This document shows positions 25,301-36,380 of a stretch of 64,000 nucleotides of DNA, piece after piece. The notes beneath the pieces are model-generated. The model saw only the letters and a program-made list of their open reading frames with translations, was not told the DNA's origin and searched no databases. A program made the position numbers and the translations under genes. Positions within the stretch are counted from its first letter, which is position 1. Each line of letters begins with the position of its first letter. This DNA comes from Phallus indusiatus (taxonomy: Eukaryota > Basidiomycota > Agaricomycetes > Phallales > Phallaceae): assembly GCA_027605045.1 (NCBI GenBank), contig JAQFWX010000028.1, forward strand, positions 1-64,000, in the 5' to 3' direction.

Positions 25301-26623
25301 TCAGGAGTTGAACAATCAAACCCTTGGGGATAAGAATCCTAAGCCATAATGAATATAATTATTCGTGAGAAAGGGGTACTGTTGAATACCAGGCCATAGA
25401 TGTCGACAGCGCCCGTGCCATTTATGAAATTGCGTCCCATTCCAGGATCATTATAAGTCCTAAGAAACGGTTTAGAAAAATCATTACACAAATTACTAGC
25501 CAGGATTACAGTGGGACTACTACGCCACCTTCACGGTAGGCGGCTTCCAATTCTGCGAAATATTCGGCAGATATAGGCGACTGCTCGTATTCATTGTCTA
25601 TAGATCATTGTGACTTGAGAACCGCCTGACGTTGATTAAAAAAATCATTATCTCACCAACTTGAACGGCTGCGTAGTATCTGAGCGGTTAGATACGTTTT
25701 GTTTAATGTTAAAAAATTACCAATTATAGGACCATCGTGGGTGATTTGATTAGGGACGACAGCGTCAATGATGGCTTGAATGTAAGGCGTCCACGCAGTC
25801 CTGAAATCTGTTGCGTTGGTGCGTAATTCTCCCGCAACTTCGCTGGTAACCCAATGAGCAATTCCACCGGCGGTGGTTTCGGCATTGATCTACATATTCG
25901 TCTTGCTTAGAACTCAAATGTGCAGTGAGGGCTTTGAGATGATCTGCTCACATATGGACCTGCGACGGAGAGGTATATGATTGAAAAGAAGAGACGATAA
26001 ACAAGAAAGGTTAAGCACCTGGCCGAAGAACAATGAAAAGCCCGGCAGCTTTTGCCGCATCGAATAGACTTTGCAGGTTTCTCCAATCGTCAAAGTCCAA
26101 AACGCCCTGTGACGGGTTGGACAAACCCCCTGTCCAAAGCAGAGTTAATACATATCACGCCTGCACTGTAGGTATATTGAGAGTAAGCCCTCACAGTGAA
26201 CATATATACTGTTAAAGAGAAAGATAAAGCATAAATTGTTCAGGAAAAAAGGTGATGACTCACCTAACAGCGTTAAGGCCTGCAGCTTTGAATTTTTGAA
26301 AGATGTCGAGCCATAGATCCGGAACGGGAATCCGAAAAGCGTGGAACTCCCCGGAACTAAGCATCTGTAAGTTTGAATCCAATGATATGACGCGAATAAA
26401 CCTGCGCGCACTATAAAAATATACGTTGATTTTTGACGAAGATGGAGTGGGTGTCCCATTGCACGACGTCTGTGAGATTGTTTGACTGACGAGGCGAACC
26501 CGTTACCGCGTTTATGTCATCAGACACAAAAGACGTGGTGCCTTGGAGAGTGACAGGCCAAGTCAATAATACCAGACCAAGAGACAAAATAGCTGATAGC
26601 GTCAAAGAGAACCGTTTGGTCAT
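22355..26623 (-). CDS. Secreted GH35 beta-galactosidase
   Basis: It removes terminal beta-galactose from galactosides and cell-wall polysaccharides outside the cell. The ATG at 26623 gives a signal peptide ([20 protein letters not shown]). Family motifs then follow: [52 protein letters not shown] (acid/base Glu), and [10 protein letters not shown] split by an intron from [10 protein letters not shown] (nucleophile Glu in PEFQGG). Domains 2-3 lie in the large exon 24545-23643, and the C-terminal jelly-roll segments include [11 protein letters not shown]...GDGRVLYG. The end is [20 protein letters not shown] followed by RQVV and a TAG at 22355-22357. About 1,000 residues and numerous short introns are typical of fungal GH35. 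An upstream in-frame ATG at 26731 exists, but it would bury the signal peptide. Divergent from the pseudouridine synthase gene. Confidence 0.95.
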
Positions 26624-27094
26624 AGTGCGGCTGCTGGCTGGACGTTTGGTCTTCAGGTTCTTTTCTTTGTTAATCCCATTCTTATATTTCTCGATATGCT
26701 CCACAGTGTTGGCTTCATAAATGGATTCCATAGTGCCTCGCGGTCCGTTTTCAGAACTTGCGAATAGGCAGAATCCAATGACCTGTCGGCAAGTCACTGA
26801 TAGGGGTCAGAAGCTTCCGTTTGTTTTCAAAGAAGAAGTCCAAGCAAGAAGATCCTGCGTCACTTGAGCTAAGGGTAAATGAGGGTAAATGGTGGTTTGG
26901 GGTTGTGAATGCGTTAAACGAACTGCGTGAACATGTGACACACAAGAGTTCAGAACACGTGATGCCGCCTCAGTGACGGACGGCATATGATACGCCACAG
27001 TTTTCTCGGTCCGCATCACAAGCGAAAACGGTCACTTTACTCTGCAACAACCGAACCTTGGATTTAACAGAGCTCAAAGGGACCATTAACCTTC
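26624..27094. promoter_or_regulatory. Shared intergenic region between divergent GH35 and pseudouridine synthase genes
   Basis: The two genes are divergently transcribed from this 471-bp interval, so it should contain both promoters. I see no clear TATA box or named operator. The ACACGTGATG stretch near 26956 contains an E-box-like CACGTG. Confidence 0.45.
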
Positions 27095-28357
27095 ATGGGT
27101 GCTGTCAGAGCTGGAAAAAACCTTCAAATTCGGGCTCGGCCTTTGTTCGTTGATGGACATGTCATTGCCATCTCGAAACCATCTGGTGTAGTTTCACAGA
27201 TGCACGGTAGACGCAATGACTGTATCCACGATTCTCATCACGATGCGGTGCGAATTGTTTTCATAAATCAAGTTGTGGCTGGAGCTGAAATCATGATCAG
27301 AAAGCTCTAGAACCCATACTTGATGGTATTCTTCACGATCTCATGCCCATGAAGCTCTCCGAATTGACGCAACGTAGACCTGGTGACAAAATTCGGGCTC
27401 AATTCAAAACCCATCCCAGTTCATAGACTGGACAAAGTTACGTGGTTGAGGTTTCTTGCACGGTCCGGCATTGTTCACAAGACGGTCACCTATTTCTCTG
27501 ATAGAACACAACAGGGGTACTCCTTCTCGCCCGCACTCCACATGGAGCAAGAGACCTCTCACAGCAGCTTTCTTCCCGAATGGTTCATAAAACGTATTTG
27601 GCTTTGGTCCGTGCAGGAAAAGAAACGTTTGAAAAAGCTTCGGGTCAAATTCGGGAAAAAATTCGCTATATAGATGGGAGACCCAGAATTGATCAAAACG
27701 GCATCTTAGCTTTGACGTCATGGAGTTTGATTGACACCTCTGTAAGTCTGATTTTGGTCATCCATACCAATACACTGAAATATATCAAGGCAATAGCGCC
27801 GGTGTCATTGTTGAAACTTACGTTGCACACTGGTTTAAAGCATCAGCTGCGTGTTCATCTGTCCCATGTTTTGAAAGGTATATCACCCCATCCCGTTCGT
27901 GGAATCAATGTATCATTATATCATTAGCCCCAATCCTAGGAGATACCCTTCATTCAACTAGCAAACCTTCGGCAAAAATCACTGCAGTAATTGACGTTCC
28001 AGATGATCGTCTCTTTCTGCACGCTTCCCAGGTATCATTCACGGTACAGAGATTGTCATCTATCATTATACTGCACTCCGGTTCTTTTTCTAAATAAGTT
28101 TATTTCAGCGATATCGAAAGGCTACTCCCAAAAAATATATAGTTGAGGTTTTCGCCCCATTGCCGAAAGATTTTCAAGCCGTTTGTCGTAAATTGAGGCT
28201 TAAATTGAATCCAAGAGAGGTTCACGGGGGCGTTCTAATAAATGGAGAAAACGCGCCATGGAACTTGATTGACTTCGAGACGTGGTGGATGAATAGATCT
28301 CCAGCGTCCAGTAGAAACCAAAGTCCCACCCAACACGAAAACATTGGACAGCACTAG
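27095..28357 (+). CDS. RluA-family RNA pseudouridine synthase
   Basis: It would isomerise uridines in rRNA or tRNA, plausibly in mitochondria because the N-terminus is basic. ATG 27095 leads to LFVDGHVIAISKPSGVVSQ, the usual RluA opening. Spliced exons then give KALEPILDGILHD, ELTQRRPVHRLDK (catalytic Asp in HRLD), LARSGI, MVHKTYLALVRAGKE (the KxYxAxVxG strand), PVSLLKLTLHTGLKHQLRVH, PILGDTLHS and RLFLHASQ. The stop is at 28357. The HRLD motif needs a very short 37-bp intron (about 27383-27419, GTGACA...CCCAG); without it the frame breaks. After HRLDK the usual T(T/S)G is replaced by VTW, which could mean reduced activity or a missed splice. Convergent with the DUF6533 gene. Confidence 0.85.
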
Positions 28358-28709
28358 CGGTATTAATACAACAGAGTTGGTTTTCTCCATAAAAGCTTTT
28401 AATTTGTCATGTCTACTTCTGAAATATGTTGAAATTTTCAGTACGCGACCTTCAGAGACATTCACAAACGAATCTGAGAGTCCAGAGGTACATATGCCCT
28501 TTTCGCCGGCAACCGACATAGGATATTTTTTTTACTTCCGTTCAAGTCAAGAAAGAAAGCTTGAAAAAGATCTAGTCCGCTCAAAATTACATAATGCATA
28601 TGTCCGTAAACACTTGGTGAATGCAACATCTATCAATGATTAATGAATGGTATATGTATAATTCGATAGTAAATAAGTATAAACACATTTTCGCTACAAA
28701 GCACTGAAA
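28358..28709. other. Intergenic between convergent genes
   Basis: A plus-strand frame of 99 codons (28344-28643) overlaps the end of the pseudouridine synthase and could be an alternative C-terminal exon. I see no domain in it. Otherwise this is the convergent 3' region. Confidence 0.4.
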
Positions 28710-30480
28710 TCATTCTAAACCGTTGATAGATGGTTGATGTTGAGTGGGGTTGATGTTGAGTGGGGTCGTGGCGTCCACTTCAGCATCATCAGCTAGTTCT
28801 TCATCCGCTATACTGACGTTATAAGGATGACTATCTCCAACCGTGACGAATTCGAATGTATCCATAGGGATACTTTCCCTATGAAATCTTGAATATGACA
28901 CGGACGATGTCCTAGTCCCTATTGATGCCTCTCCAAATTCGGCCAGGAGCTTGTCTTGGGATGATTTCCAGCTGCCTTGTAAACTTGAAGGATATTTGGC
29001 TTCGACTTCTTGCATCACGGGTGCATTCCTTAGGCGAAGGGCGAGGAAAAAGCGACTAAGCAGTACAGTCGGTAACCTAGAAAAGTTGAATTGCTGTACA
29101 AACTAATTGATAAAAAAGAAAATACGAAATATTTAGTGGTGCAGCATTAGCGAACTCTCCGACCTGAAAAAAAAAACTCCTATGAATGTGTCTTGTTTAA
29201 AAAATGAGGTGCGATATACATTATCGGGCAGAGTCTTGCAATCTGCGATCAGAATTACGTTACGCACGTATAAAAGAAGCTCACATGAATCATAACATTG
29301 ATAGTAATCACCAAGACAACCATTAGTCTGAGCATTCTTGGATAAAAAGTTTTGAGCCAAGTGAGCAAAAAAGCCGTCATACCCGAATTCATATATTCCT
29401 TGCTCGAATATCAACACAGAAAAACTTTTTAACCTAGATGTTCTTTTAAAACGACGCCACGTTCCAAAGGTATGATAAACTGTTATCACGAAGCACAAGA
29501 CTTGTGTGGCGATGTTTAAAGCTGCTTGAATGTCTCCTTCTGTAAAATAAAGACAGTGAAAATGTGTCTTTTAAAAAGCGAAAACACCCGCGAACCTCTA
29601 AGAATTGAAATGTCAGGAAGAAGTAAAAGGCAACAGAAAAAATATACTCGCATTTGGAATTTTCTCAGCAGGGATGGAGGCAAGTTGTTGTTTTTTAAGC
29701 AAATTGAAATCACAGTCTGAGATTAAAGAAATTTAAGTAAAAATTCTTGAATAAGGAAATAGCAGGATAATGACTGGTATGGTTACAATGTTATTGATAA
29801 ACCGAGCTAACTCAATTGGAAATAAAACAACCAGGACTAGCTTTCGATTTCCCGAAATGGCATATGCTCGGGCGATAAATTGACCTGATTTTTGGTCAAT
29901 ATGTTTGGAAAAAAGGATAAAAATGAAAGGAAATCTAACCAAAAAATGCATGTGTAGATAATATTGAGAATATTATTGATGGAATTTCGTATCCTACACA
30001 GGACCTGATGACGCGGAAGTATGTTTCAGGAAGCAATCAATGAAGACAGTTTACTAAACATGAAAAATCAACGCGTCGATAAATATATAAAGACATGAGA
30101 TCATACCCTTCCCACTCTAACAAAGTCCGCGAAGCTAGAGATAAACAAAGATGCCAAGGTTCCGTATCGTGAAAAAATATAGAAGTAAGAGCCTAATGTG
30201 AGTTTTCTACGCCAAACAAGATCTATTTCCTTGTCTAAAGTCAAGAGACTGTCCCAAACCATGATTGCTATAATTCAGGTCATTAACGAGCGTATGGCCA
30301 CAAGGAAAAAGTTCACACTTAATCCAGCGTAAAGAAGGTGATGAGAAATGATACTGTATATGTGAAGATTACATTCACAACTAAGGCGAGATCGGGATTA
30401 ATATTGACATACTTCAGATAAGCTTCTTCGGTAATGATTTGTATGAATTCCTGAAGTGTAATGGTTTTAGGAGATGACAT
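28710..30480 (-). CDS. DUF6533-type seven-helix membrane protein
   Basis: This is a basidiomycete-expanded integral membrane family without established function. ATG 30480 starts MSSPKTITLQEFIQIITEEA. After splicing the diagnostic DUF6533 signature appears: LLYAGLTIMVWDSLLTLDKE followed by IDLVWRRK (compare YDxxLTxxxEVxxxWxxxxSxxxxLFxxNRY). Further helices come from exons reading ARAYAISGNRKLVLVVLFPI and TQVLCFVITVYHTFGTWRRF. The cytosolic tail is hydrophilic and ends PLNINPTQHQPSINGLE at a TGA (28710-28712). Small introns separate the helices. I have not fixed every border between 29,000 and 30,000, and a few frames there carry internal stops if exons are chosen differently. Confidence 0.75.
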
Positions 30481-31462
30481 GAAGCTAGGAAGTTCCAAAG
30501 ACTGTCGGTCAAGTCTTTAAGTGATTCGGGGTCGTCTTTTTTTGTTGAAAATAAAATTAACCCCACAGCCTTTAAAGGCATGTCCGGGCAATGATGCCCG
30601 GCCGACGTTACGTGAGAACAAGGCTCACTGAGCCTTTGATATTTAAATCTTCCGAGTCCTTTCCCATCGATTGTTGCATGCTTTCTGCTGCGTTCTTATT
30701 GCTAAAGGTTATGGCAAGCTGTAGTATGGCGCACGGCAAGAACAAGAAGAACTCGAGATCACCTTTCGCACAGCCCAGACGTCCTTGTGCCACCTTTCAG
30801 GGTCCTATGATGAAACTGCTTTCCTATGCAACGGAAGCTCAGGGACACGAACCCTATGAGGTAATCGAGCTACTAGAACTCCATGAACCGTAAGTGTTTA
30901 GGGCTAAACATGTTTCGGAAATCGCAGGAATCTATATTAAATACCTCACTGAGGGAAGATACATATGTTGTACTTTACCAGATCACATGTCAGTCATCAG
31001 GAGCATGGCTTGAAGTTTGTAGTGTCTCGAATCAGTTGGAACTTCCACCCTATCACCACACGTACAAGCCTGTCAATCACCACCCTCGTCGTTTCCGATG
31101 ATTAGTTTCCTATGTAAACGAACTAATCCACACTATACCATTCTCACATCAAATAATCCGCGAAAAGGTAAGGTGAATAGCCAGTATTAAATGTATCAGG
31201 AGAAGTCAGATGTCAGATCTAACGTTTTGTGTTAATTTGCATTTGCTATACCGTCTCCGAGGATTTTTGAAGTGCCAGTGTGGATGTTATGCGACCAAGG
31301 ATTGTTGGATTGTCCCGACATGTATAACTACCCTTTGTCATTATTCAAAACTTTATCCAGTTCTATTGAAAGGGGCAAACTAGCCTATTATATTAAATAC
31401 ATTATTTATTAGGCAACTCGAACTTGCGTACACGGAGTTCATGCCAGCGATCCTCAAGTTAA
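30481..31462. other. Interval with a possible short plus-strand gene
   Basis: The first part contains the DUF6533 promoter. The only protein-like content is the uncertain plus-strand gene listed at 30711-31110. The remaining bases up to the end of the PQ-loop gene show nothing recognisable. Confidence 0.4.
30711..31110 (+). CDS. Possible short two-exon gene, function unknown
   Basis: From ATG 30711 a basic peptide (MAHGKNKKNSRSPFAQPRRP) runs to LLELHEP, where a good GTAAGT donor lies. An acceptor at TGTCAG near 30993 joins in frame to HQEHGLKFVVSRISWNFHP and ends in LVVSDD at a TAG. Two other frames through the second exon are also open, so the splice is not proven. I recognise no family. 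A 5' extension to 30591 is possible. It may be an untranslated remnant. Confidence 0.3.
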
Positions 31463-32596
31463 TTACGCTGTGGATGTGGAAGTGGCTGATGCAGTCTTGT
31501 TTGTATTTGTAAGATCGGACTTAGACTCTTCTTGCGGGAGAAAATCACCCGAACTGACTGGAGGCGTATCAGCGAGACTCAGTGCAGCGTGTTTTCTCCT
31601 AGCGCAAGGATTTAGAGTTGCGGCGGCAATTAGTATTACTGAATCCATGACCTAAAGAAGTGACAAAAAAGATAAAAATTAAAATTCCGAGTAAAAAATC
31701 CAGCAAAAGCACAGAAGCGTACTACTACCAAGGAATACGTGACCGCCGCGATTATGTCAAACTTAGGTTTGAACACTAGTGATAGAAGTGAAAAAACCCC
31801 GCCTAATGTATCGATTGTGATGAAAAAATAGCTGATTCCGACGACCTCTTTTCTTTTCCATATCTCCCAATATTGAGGTCTACAAAATCGATATAAATAC
31901 CAATATCATGTTTTTCAAGATACGCTCACAAAAGCCCTAGTGCGATGAGGACAGACGAAAGAATCCCAAAGAATTGTGTCGGCCGCGGGTTATTGTCAAC
32001 GTTTAAAGCGTGCTTAGGACATGGCATGAGAGTTTTTCAAAGGGTGTAAAGACCGAAATCATACTCTGCACGCAAAAACCATAGCCACTTCGAAGCCTCC
32101 CCCTATGATACAGTACATCCCAAACATACAAGTACAAAATGCAAATGAACGTTTATGGGTATAATACAAACACTTCACTTTCGTTAGCTTGTGTGAAGAT
32201 GAATGCTTAAAAAGATTGTAACCCGACCTGTGTCCATGAAACAGCACAAAGCGATCCGAATATTTGTGGCTGGATAATTAACGGGATGTTCAAATTTTGC
32301 ACAATGGAATACACTCCGAGTGGAATAGCGCCAATGGCCCAAAGCAAACTTAAGGTGGGCATTTGAAAGGTCATTTACATGGTAACCAATTTTAAAAAAA
32401 CTACTCACACTAAATAAGCAGATAGACCTTCCGTGGAATGTTCCCGCCAACTCTTCCAGTTTTGAGGAATGATTTGCCCCGTCCAACAAATTGTGCCAAC
32501 TATAACATTTCCAACAGCAATGAGATCGATGTGAAAGAGGACAAATAGAAGCTTACTTGTCCCTAGCACATTTTCTGCAACAGAATTTCCTGGCAT
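31463..32596 (-). CDS. PQ-loop repeat membrane protein
   Basis: PQ-loop proteins are seven-helix transporters, often of amino acids at the vacuole. ATG 32596 starts MPGNSVAENVLGT. The next exon holds the first PQ loop (GTICWTGQIIPQNWKSWREH then STEGLSAYL). Later exons read AIGAIPLGVYSIVQNLNIPL then IIQPQIFGSLCAVSWTQ, MYCIIGGGFEVAMVFA, and FFGILSSVLIALGLL. The second PQ loop follows, RPQYWEIWKRKEVVGISYFF, then DTLGGVFSLLSLVFKPKFD. The last exon gives a Ser/Thr-rich cytosolic tail ending TASATSTSTA at 31463. Both PQ motifs are intact. The architecture matches the basidiomycete PQ-loop proteins I know. The neighbouring gene on the same strand is the terpene synthase. Confidence 0.9.
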
Positions 32597-32951
32597 ATAT
32601 ATAGACTGGTAAAGTGTGGCCGGAGGATGGTTAAGGGAGTTAGTATCGAGAGTCTTTTATATGAATCGGAGCCGTACGTAAGTAGACGCCGCACGTGCCG
32701 AGCGGAAGCATGAAATTTGAGGCGTGTGGCGTGATTCGGCTAATTCAAATACAAAATTCAAAGGCATTATGTTAGCGTCCTCAGAGAAAGAATATGAACC
32801 ACACGCAACAGGTTCGGGTCCAAGCAACCCTGGTATACGATTTTTCGTGTGACAAGATAACCAGAGATTATGACATAGATTAGATTAGCTATTAGTATTC
32901 TACATTCTAGTATACAATTAACATATGCTCTAGTAGATAATCAACATATAT
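32597..32951. other. Intergenic, AT-rich
   Basis: This short spacer holds the PQ-loop promoter and the terpene synthase 3' end. It is notably AT-rich with TAGTAT-like repetition near 32885-32960. I see no gene. Confidence 0.5.
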
Positions 32952-34158
32952 TTATAACAGTATGCCTAGGTCTTTGAGATGGTATCGGTCCTGCATGAGA
33001 TGCCATTCTCTACGAAATATTTAAGAACCCGAAGACAAAATACAGAACAATGAGGAAGTAACGTACATATATCCTGTTTCCCAAGACTTCCACACCTCTA
33101 GTGCAGAAGGAATATCAGCCAAGACCGCATGAATGTTCTGTCTCGCTTCTTTTAACTCGGCAATAATTTCCGAGCAAGTTTCATATCGTGACTGGTTATT
33201 GTTTTTGGCACGATTGTATATGTATGTTCCCGTTTCGTTCGCTAATTCCTCTTTGTGAAACCTTTAATGCCGCTTTGATCAACATTGACTGCCAATTAAA
33301 CAATTTGGATGATATAAAACTTACGATAACAGATCATTTGTTAACGCAACCCAGAAATTCATGTCCGGAATGGCTTGAATAATTCGCATCATATCGAAAT
33401 TTTCTCTTTTAACGAATCCAAATAGAGAAAAGGCGACTGAGACCCCAGTCAGGTCGCGAATGTACCATGGGAACCGCTCGATTCCGGCTTTCAAAGGAGT
33501 TTTCTCCAACTCTGGCTCAATACAACATCCCGTGACGAATTGCATGGTGTGATTGAAGATGGCACTGGCAGCTAGAGGGTCGTACATATCCCACATACGA
33601 TCCAATACCTCAGTGAACTGTGTGAGGACGTTATCTAATTGGGGTTGACGTCGAACGAGCCGTGAACCAAATTCACGGAAAGGAAGGGGATCTTTGGTAA
33701 CGCGATCATCTATGTAGATAGCGAACCTGAGAGATATCAATGGTTCAGTTCCCTATTTAGCAACCAGAGTGAATTTTTGTTTACCAATTGTACAAGGCGA
33801 TGTTCTTTTTTTCATCCAATGTGCAATGAGGATATCCAAGCTTAAGTACAGAGTCAGCTAACAAAACCAAATGCGCCTATAAGTTTATCGATATCGGCTC
33901 ACCTCAATCAGAGCAGCGGATAAATGAATAGTGCGCTTAAGTTGTTTGCATTCTATACCACGACTATACATTAAACTTTCCATATAGTCTTCTAAAGGTT
34001 TGTTGACAGGGTTAATGCGACTAGGAACGAAGTCCGTTTCGTCGAGGAATGTTTGCAAGATAGATGCGACCCGATCTTTGTGTAAAAATAGTGATTAGCT
34101 CGGGTGAACTCTGAAAAATAGTTAGATGGATAACATACTGGCTTGATAGGTAGGACAT
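32952..34158 (-). CDS. TRI5-like (trichodiene synthase family) sesquiterpene synthase
   Basis: It should cyclise farnesyl diphosphate in the cytosol. Exons give LGYPHCTLDEKKNIALYNW, then FAIYIDDRVTKDPLPF with the Asp-rich metal-binding motif, a helical domain (FNHTMQFVTGCCIEPELEKT, FPWYIRDLTGVSVAFSLFGF), and after splicing NDLLSFHKEELANE. The last is the NSE/DTE metal site (N, S and E all present). The C-terminus reads DRYHLKDLGILL and stops at 32952-32954. The exon with VASILQTFLDETDFVPSRIN is firmly placed (to about 34077). The start is uncertain: ATG 34158 (MSYLSS) is plausible, but I could not make its splice fit. Length about 320-350 residues fits the family. No prenyl-processing or P450 gene is adjacent. 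Confidence 0.85.
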
Positions 34159-35362
34159 GGGTCGATTAGTCCCTCCGAGTGGAAAAAAGATGTTGAAGAT
34201 TGCTTGTTCATATGACTCAACGGATGCGGCTGGGGTTATTTTAAAGACGTTAAGCTGTTGGTTTCCCAAATTACGAGGTTGGCAACGATTTATATACGAA
34301 CGGGTTGATTGAAGAAAATAGATAATAATATCGCAACTTTGACCGGACCGCTACCCAAGGTGAAATAAAGCGGACTTACGATGAGCCAGTGTCATAGACT
34401 TGAGTTGTTCCGCTTTCTTGAGGCGGTCCAAGGTTCCGATACGGATTTAGATAAGGACGGACTATGATATCATATTGATGCTATCTTCTTGTTGAATCCC
34501 ATGGCTAAAATTGGCAAAAGCCAAATTCCACGATCTACAGTACAGCTAACTTAGCAGTTGCTGGGTTCTGCCTCAGGTTTCTAAAAAGCCAGATGAAGCA
34601 AATCTCTCTTCAAAGCGATCCTCTGGCCAGTCTCGAGTACTTTCTCGATGAGTATTTTATGTAAGACGATGGTCGGACGAGATCAATTGCCGTGTTACTT
34701 GTTCTCGGAAGCCGATGCTCGCCGCCGTTACGGAGAAGTACGTGACTTCTTCTCAAGGGGAGGGGAAATCATAAAGCACGGGTTCTGAGCGGAAATCGGC
34801 ATATTGGGAACGAGCTTACCGTCGCTGAGTAATTGCTGTGCCAATGATGAGACTTGCCTTGACGCGTCGGAGTGCCAATAGGCAAGGAGTCACCACGACT
34901 CGGATAGCTTCGCTCCTTACGGTTAAGCCGATTAGCCCTTCTTGGACCTTATGCAATAGGGAGTGCTTGATTATCTCCAGAGGTACAACTTTTTTCTTCC
35001 TTTCTTTTTTACGTCAACATCTTTGTACAGAAATACGTACAACGTGACGCCTGCGAGGCAGCCGAAAGTCCTAATACAGTGCCAACTTAGGAGACATCTT
35101 TCGAATTCCCATTCAATGTAAAATTTGGATCTGTGTCATGAAACAGTATTAAGAATTTAACTGGGTCGATATGGAAAATTGTTGATAGCAGAAGATAAAA
35201 CAAGATTGTGGAGGGAGGATCACAGAGGCGCCCCGTTGCGAAAAGCATCGTGTCAGAAACCAAATTCTCAGCGGAGATAGTCTAAAAAATCTCCAGATAC
35301 AAAAGTTCACATTATTTGGTCTTGGCAGCGTATACATTTAAAAAACAAAGGATTGTCCAATA
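34159..35362. other. Gene-poor interval between terpene synthase and wall protein
   Basis: It contains the terpene synthase upstream region. Short frames at 34838-35047 (plus) and 35149-35337 (minus) show no family features or exon partners. The GC-richer block at 34,600-34,960 could be a decayed gene, but I cannot identify it. Confidence 0.4.
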
Positions 35363-36056
35363 TCAATATAGTCCAATTCGAACAATCATGAAAAATAGGA
35401 GAAGCAGTGCACTTGTCCAATATGAATTAGTAGCCATGATGCGATCCCCTCTCGAGATTGCAGCAAACGTATGAAGGAATGAGGTAGTTGGATTGGGAAT
35501 ACCGGAAACCGTCACCGTCGCAAGCAGCTCATTCCGCTTATTGGTGGACGGTGCTCTAGAGGGATCGGTAAAAGGTTGGCCAGATTGTAATACAGAGAAT
35601 CTTTGAGAAACGGAGTAAACCAGCCCATGAGTGACATTGAGAAAGATCACATAATAGTCGTCTCCTGGAGGTACATTTTCAAGCACAATCGGTAGCACCG
35701 GAGCGTTAATAGGTACTAAGGAAGCGCAATTTGAGAGATCCAGAAACATTTGACCTAGAAACATACCATTTCGTGCAATAAAATATAGCCCATCAGTGCT
35801 TAGTCTGCCTAGCTCGACGTCGAAAACAGATATCTCTTTGCCCGCATCAATAGTCCAAGTGATATAGTTTGTAGCATTGTTACCCCACTGGATTGAGGTC
35901 GAAGGTTCATCTATAAGAAAATATGCTATAGAAAACGAGGTTAGATTATGAACTACAGATATGTTAGCACGATGCAGATGAAAACCTACGTGGACTATTT
36001 GAGAAGACCGAGACAAACAGGGAGACAAAAGAACAGATAAAAATGGGTAGCCTCAT
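35363..36056 (-). CDS. Kre9/Knh1-like secreted, probably GPI-anchored wall protein
   Basis: Kre9/Knh1 domains occur in secreted proteins linked to beta-1,6-glucan assembly at the cell surface. Exon 1 (36056-35990) encodes the signal peptide MRLPIFICSFVSLFVSVFSN. A 79-bp intron with the acceptor just before ATGAACC (35910) restores the frame to EPSTSIQWGNNATNYITWTI, the ItW strand of the domain. NVPPGDDYYVIFLNVTHGLV and SVSQRFSVLQ are the closing strands. The protein has about 204 residues. The C-terminus TSALLLLFFMIVRIGLY is a hydrophobic tail compatible with a GPI signal, although the Arg within it is slightly unusual. N-glycosylation sites (NNAT, NVT) are present. Confidence 0.85.
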
Positions 36057-36380
36057 TGAACGCTACTAAATGAAAGAGGACGAGTGGATATTAGGGCAGT
36101 TTAACCTCGATAAACCGAGGATGAAGCTCAATGAAGACCCTCCAGCCACACCAGTCGTTGAAACGTTGGCGGACAGCGTGCACGCAGGGCGGCTTCCGGC
36201 CGGGCACCCGGCGACTTCGATTATTTGACGTCTAAAACTCCGCAAATCATCCGCTCAGATTACCTTTGCAAATGAATTTGGCATAAAGAGCGAATAACTA
36301 CTCGGAGTAAATGATAGTACAACGCAAGTAAACGTAATATTGTATTCCACCCAAAAGATGAGGTAAAGAATGTTTGAATG
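36057..36380. other. Intergenic, no gene seen
   Basis: This holds the wall-protein promoter and the importin 3' end. No open frame of note is present. A CG-rich patch lies at 36,180-36,215. Confidence 0.5.
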
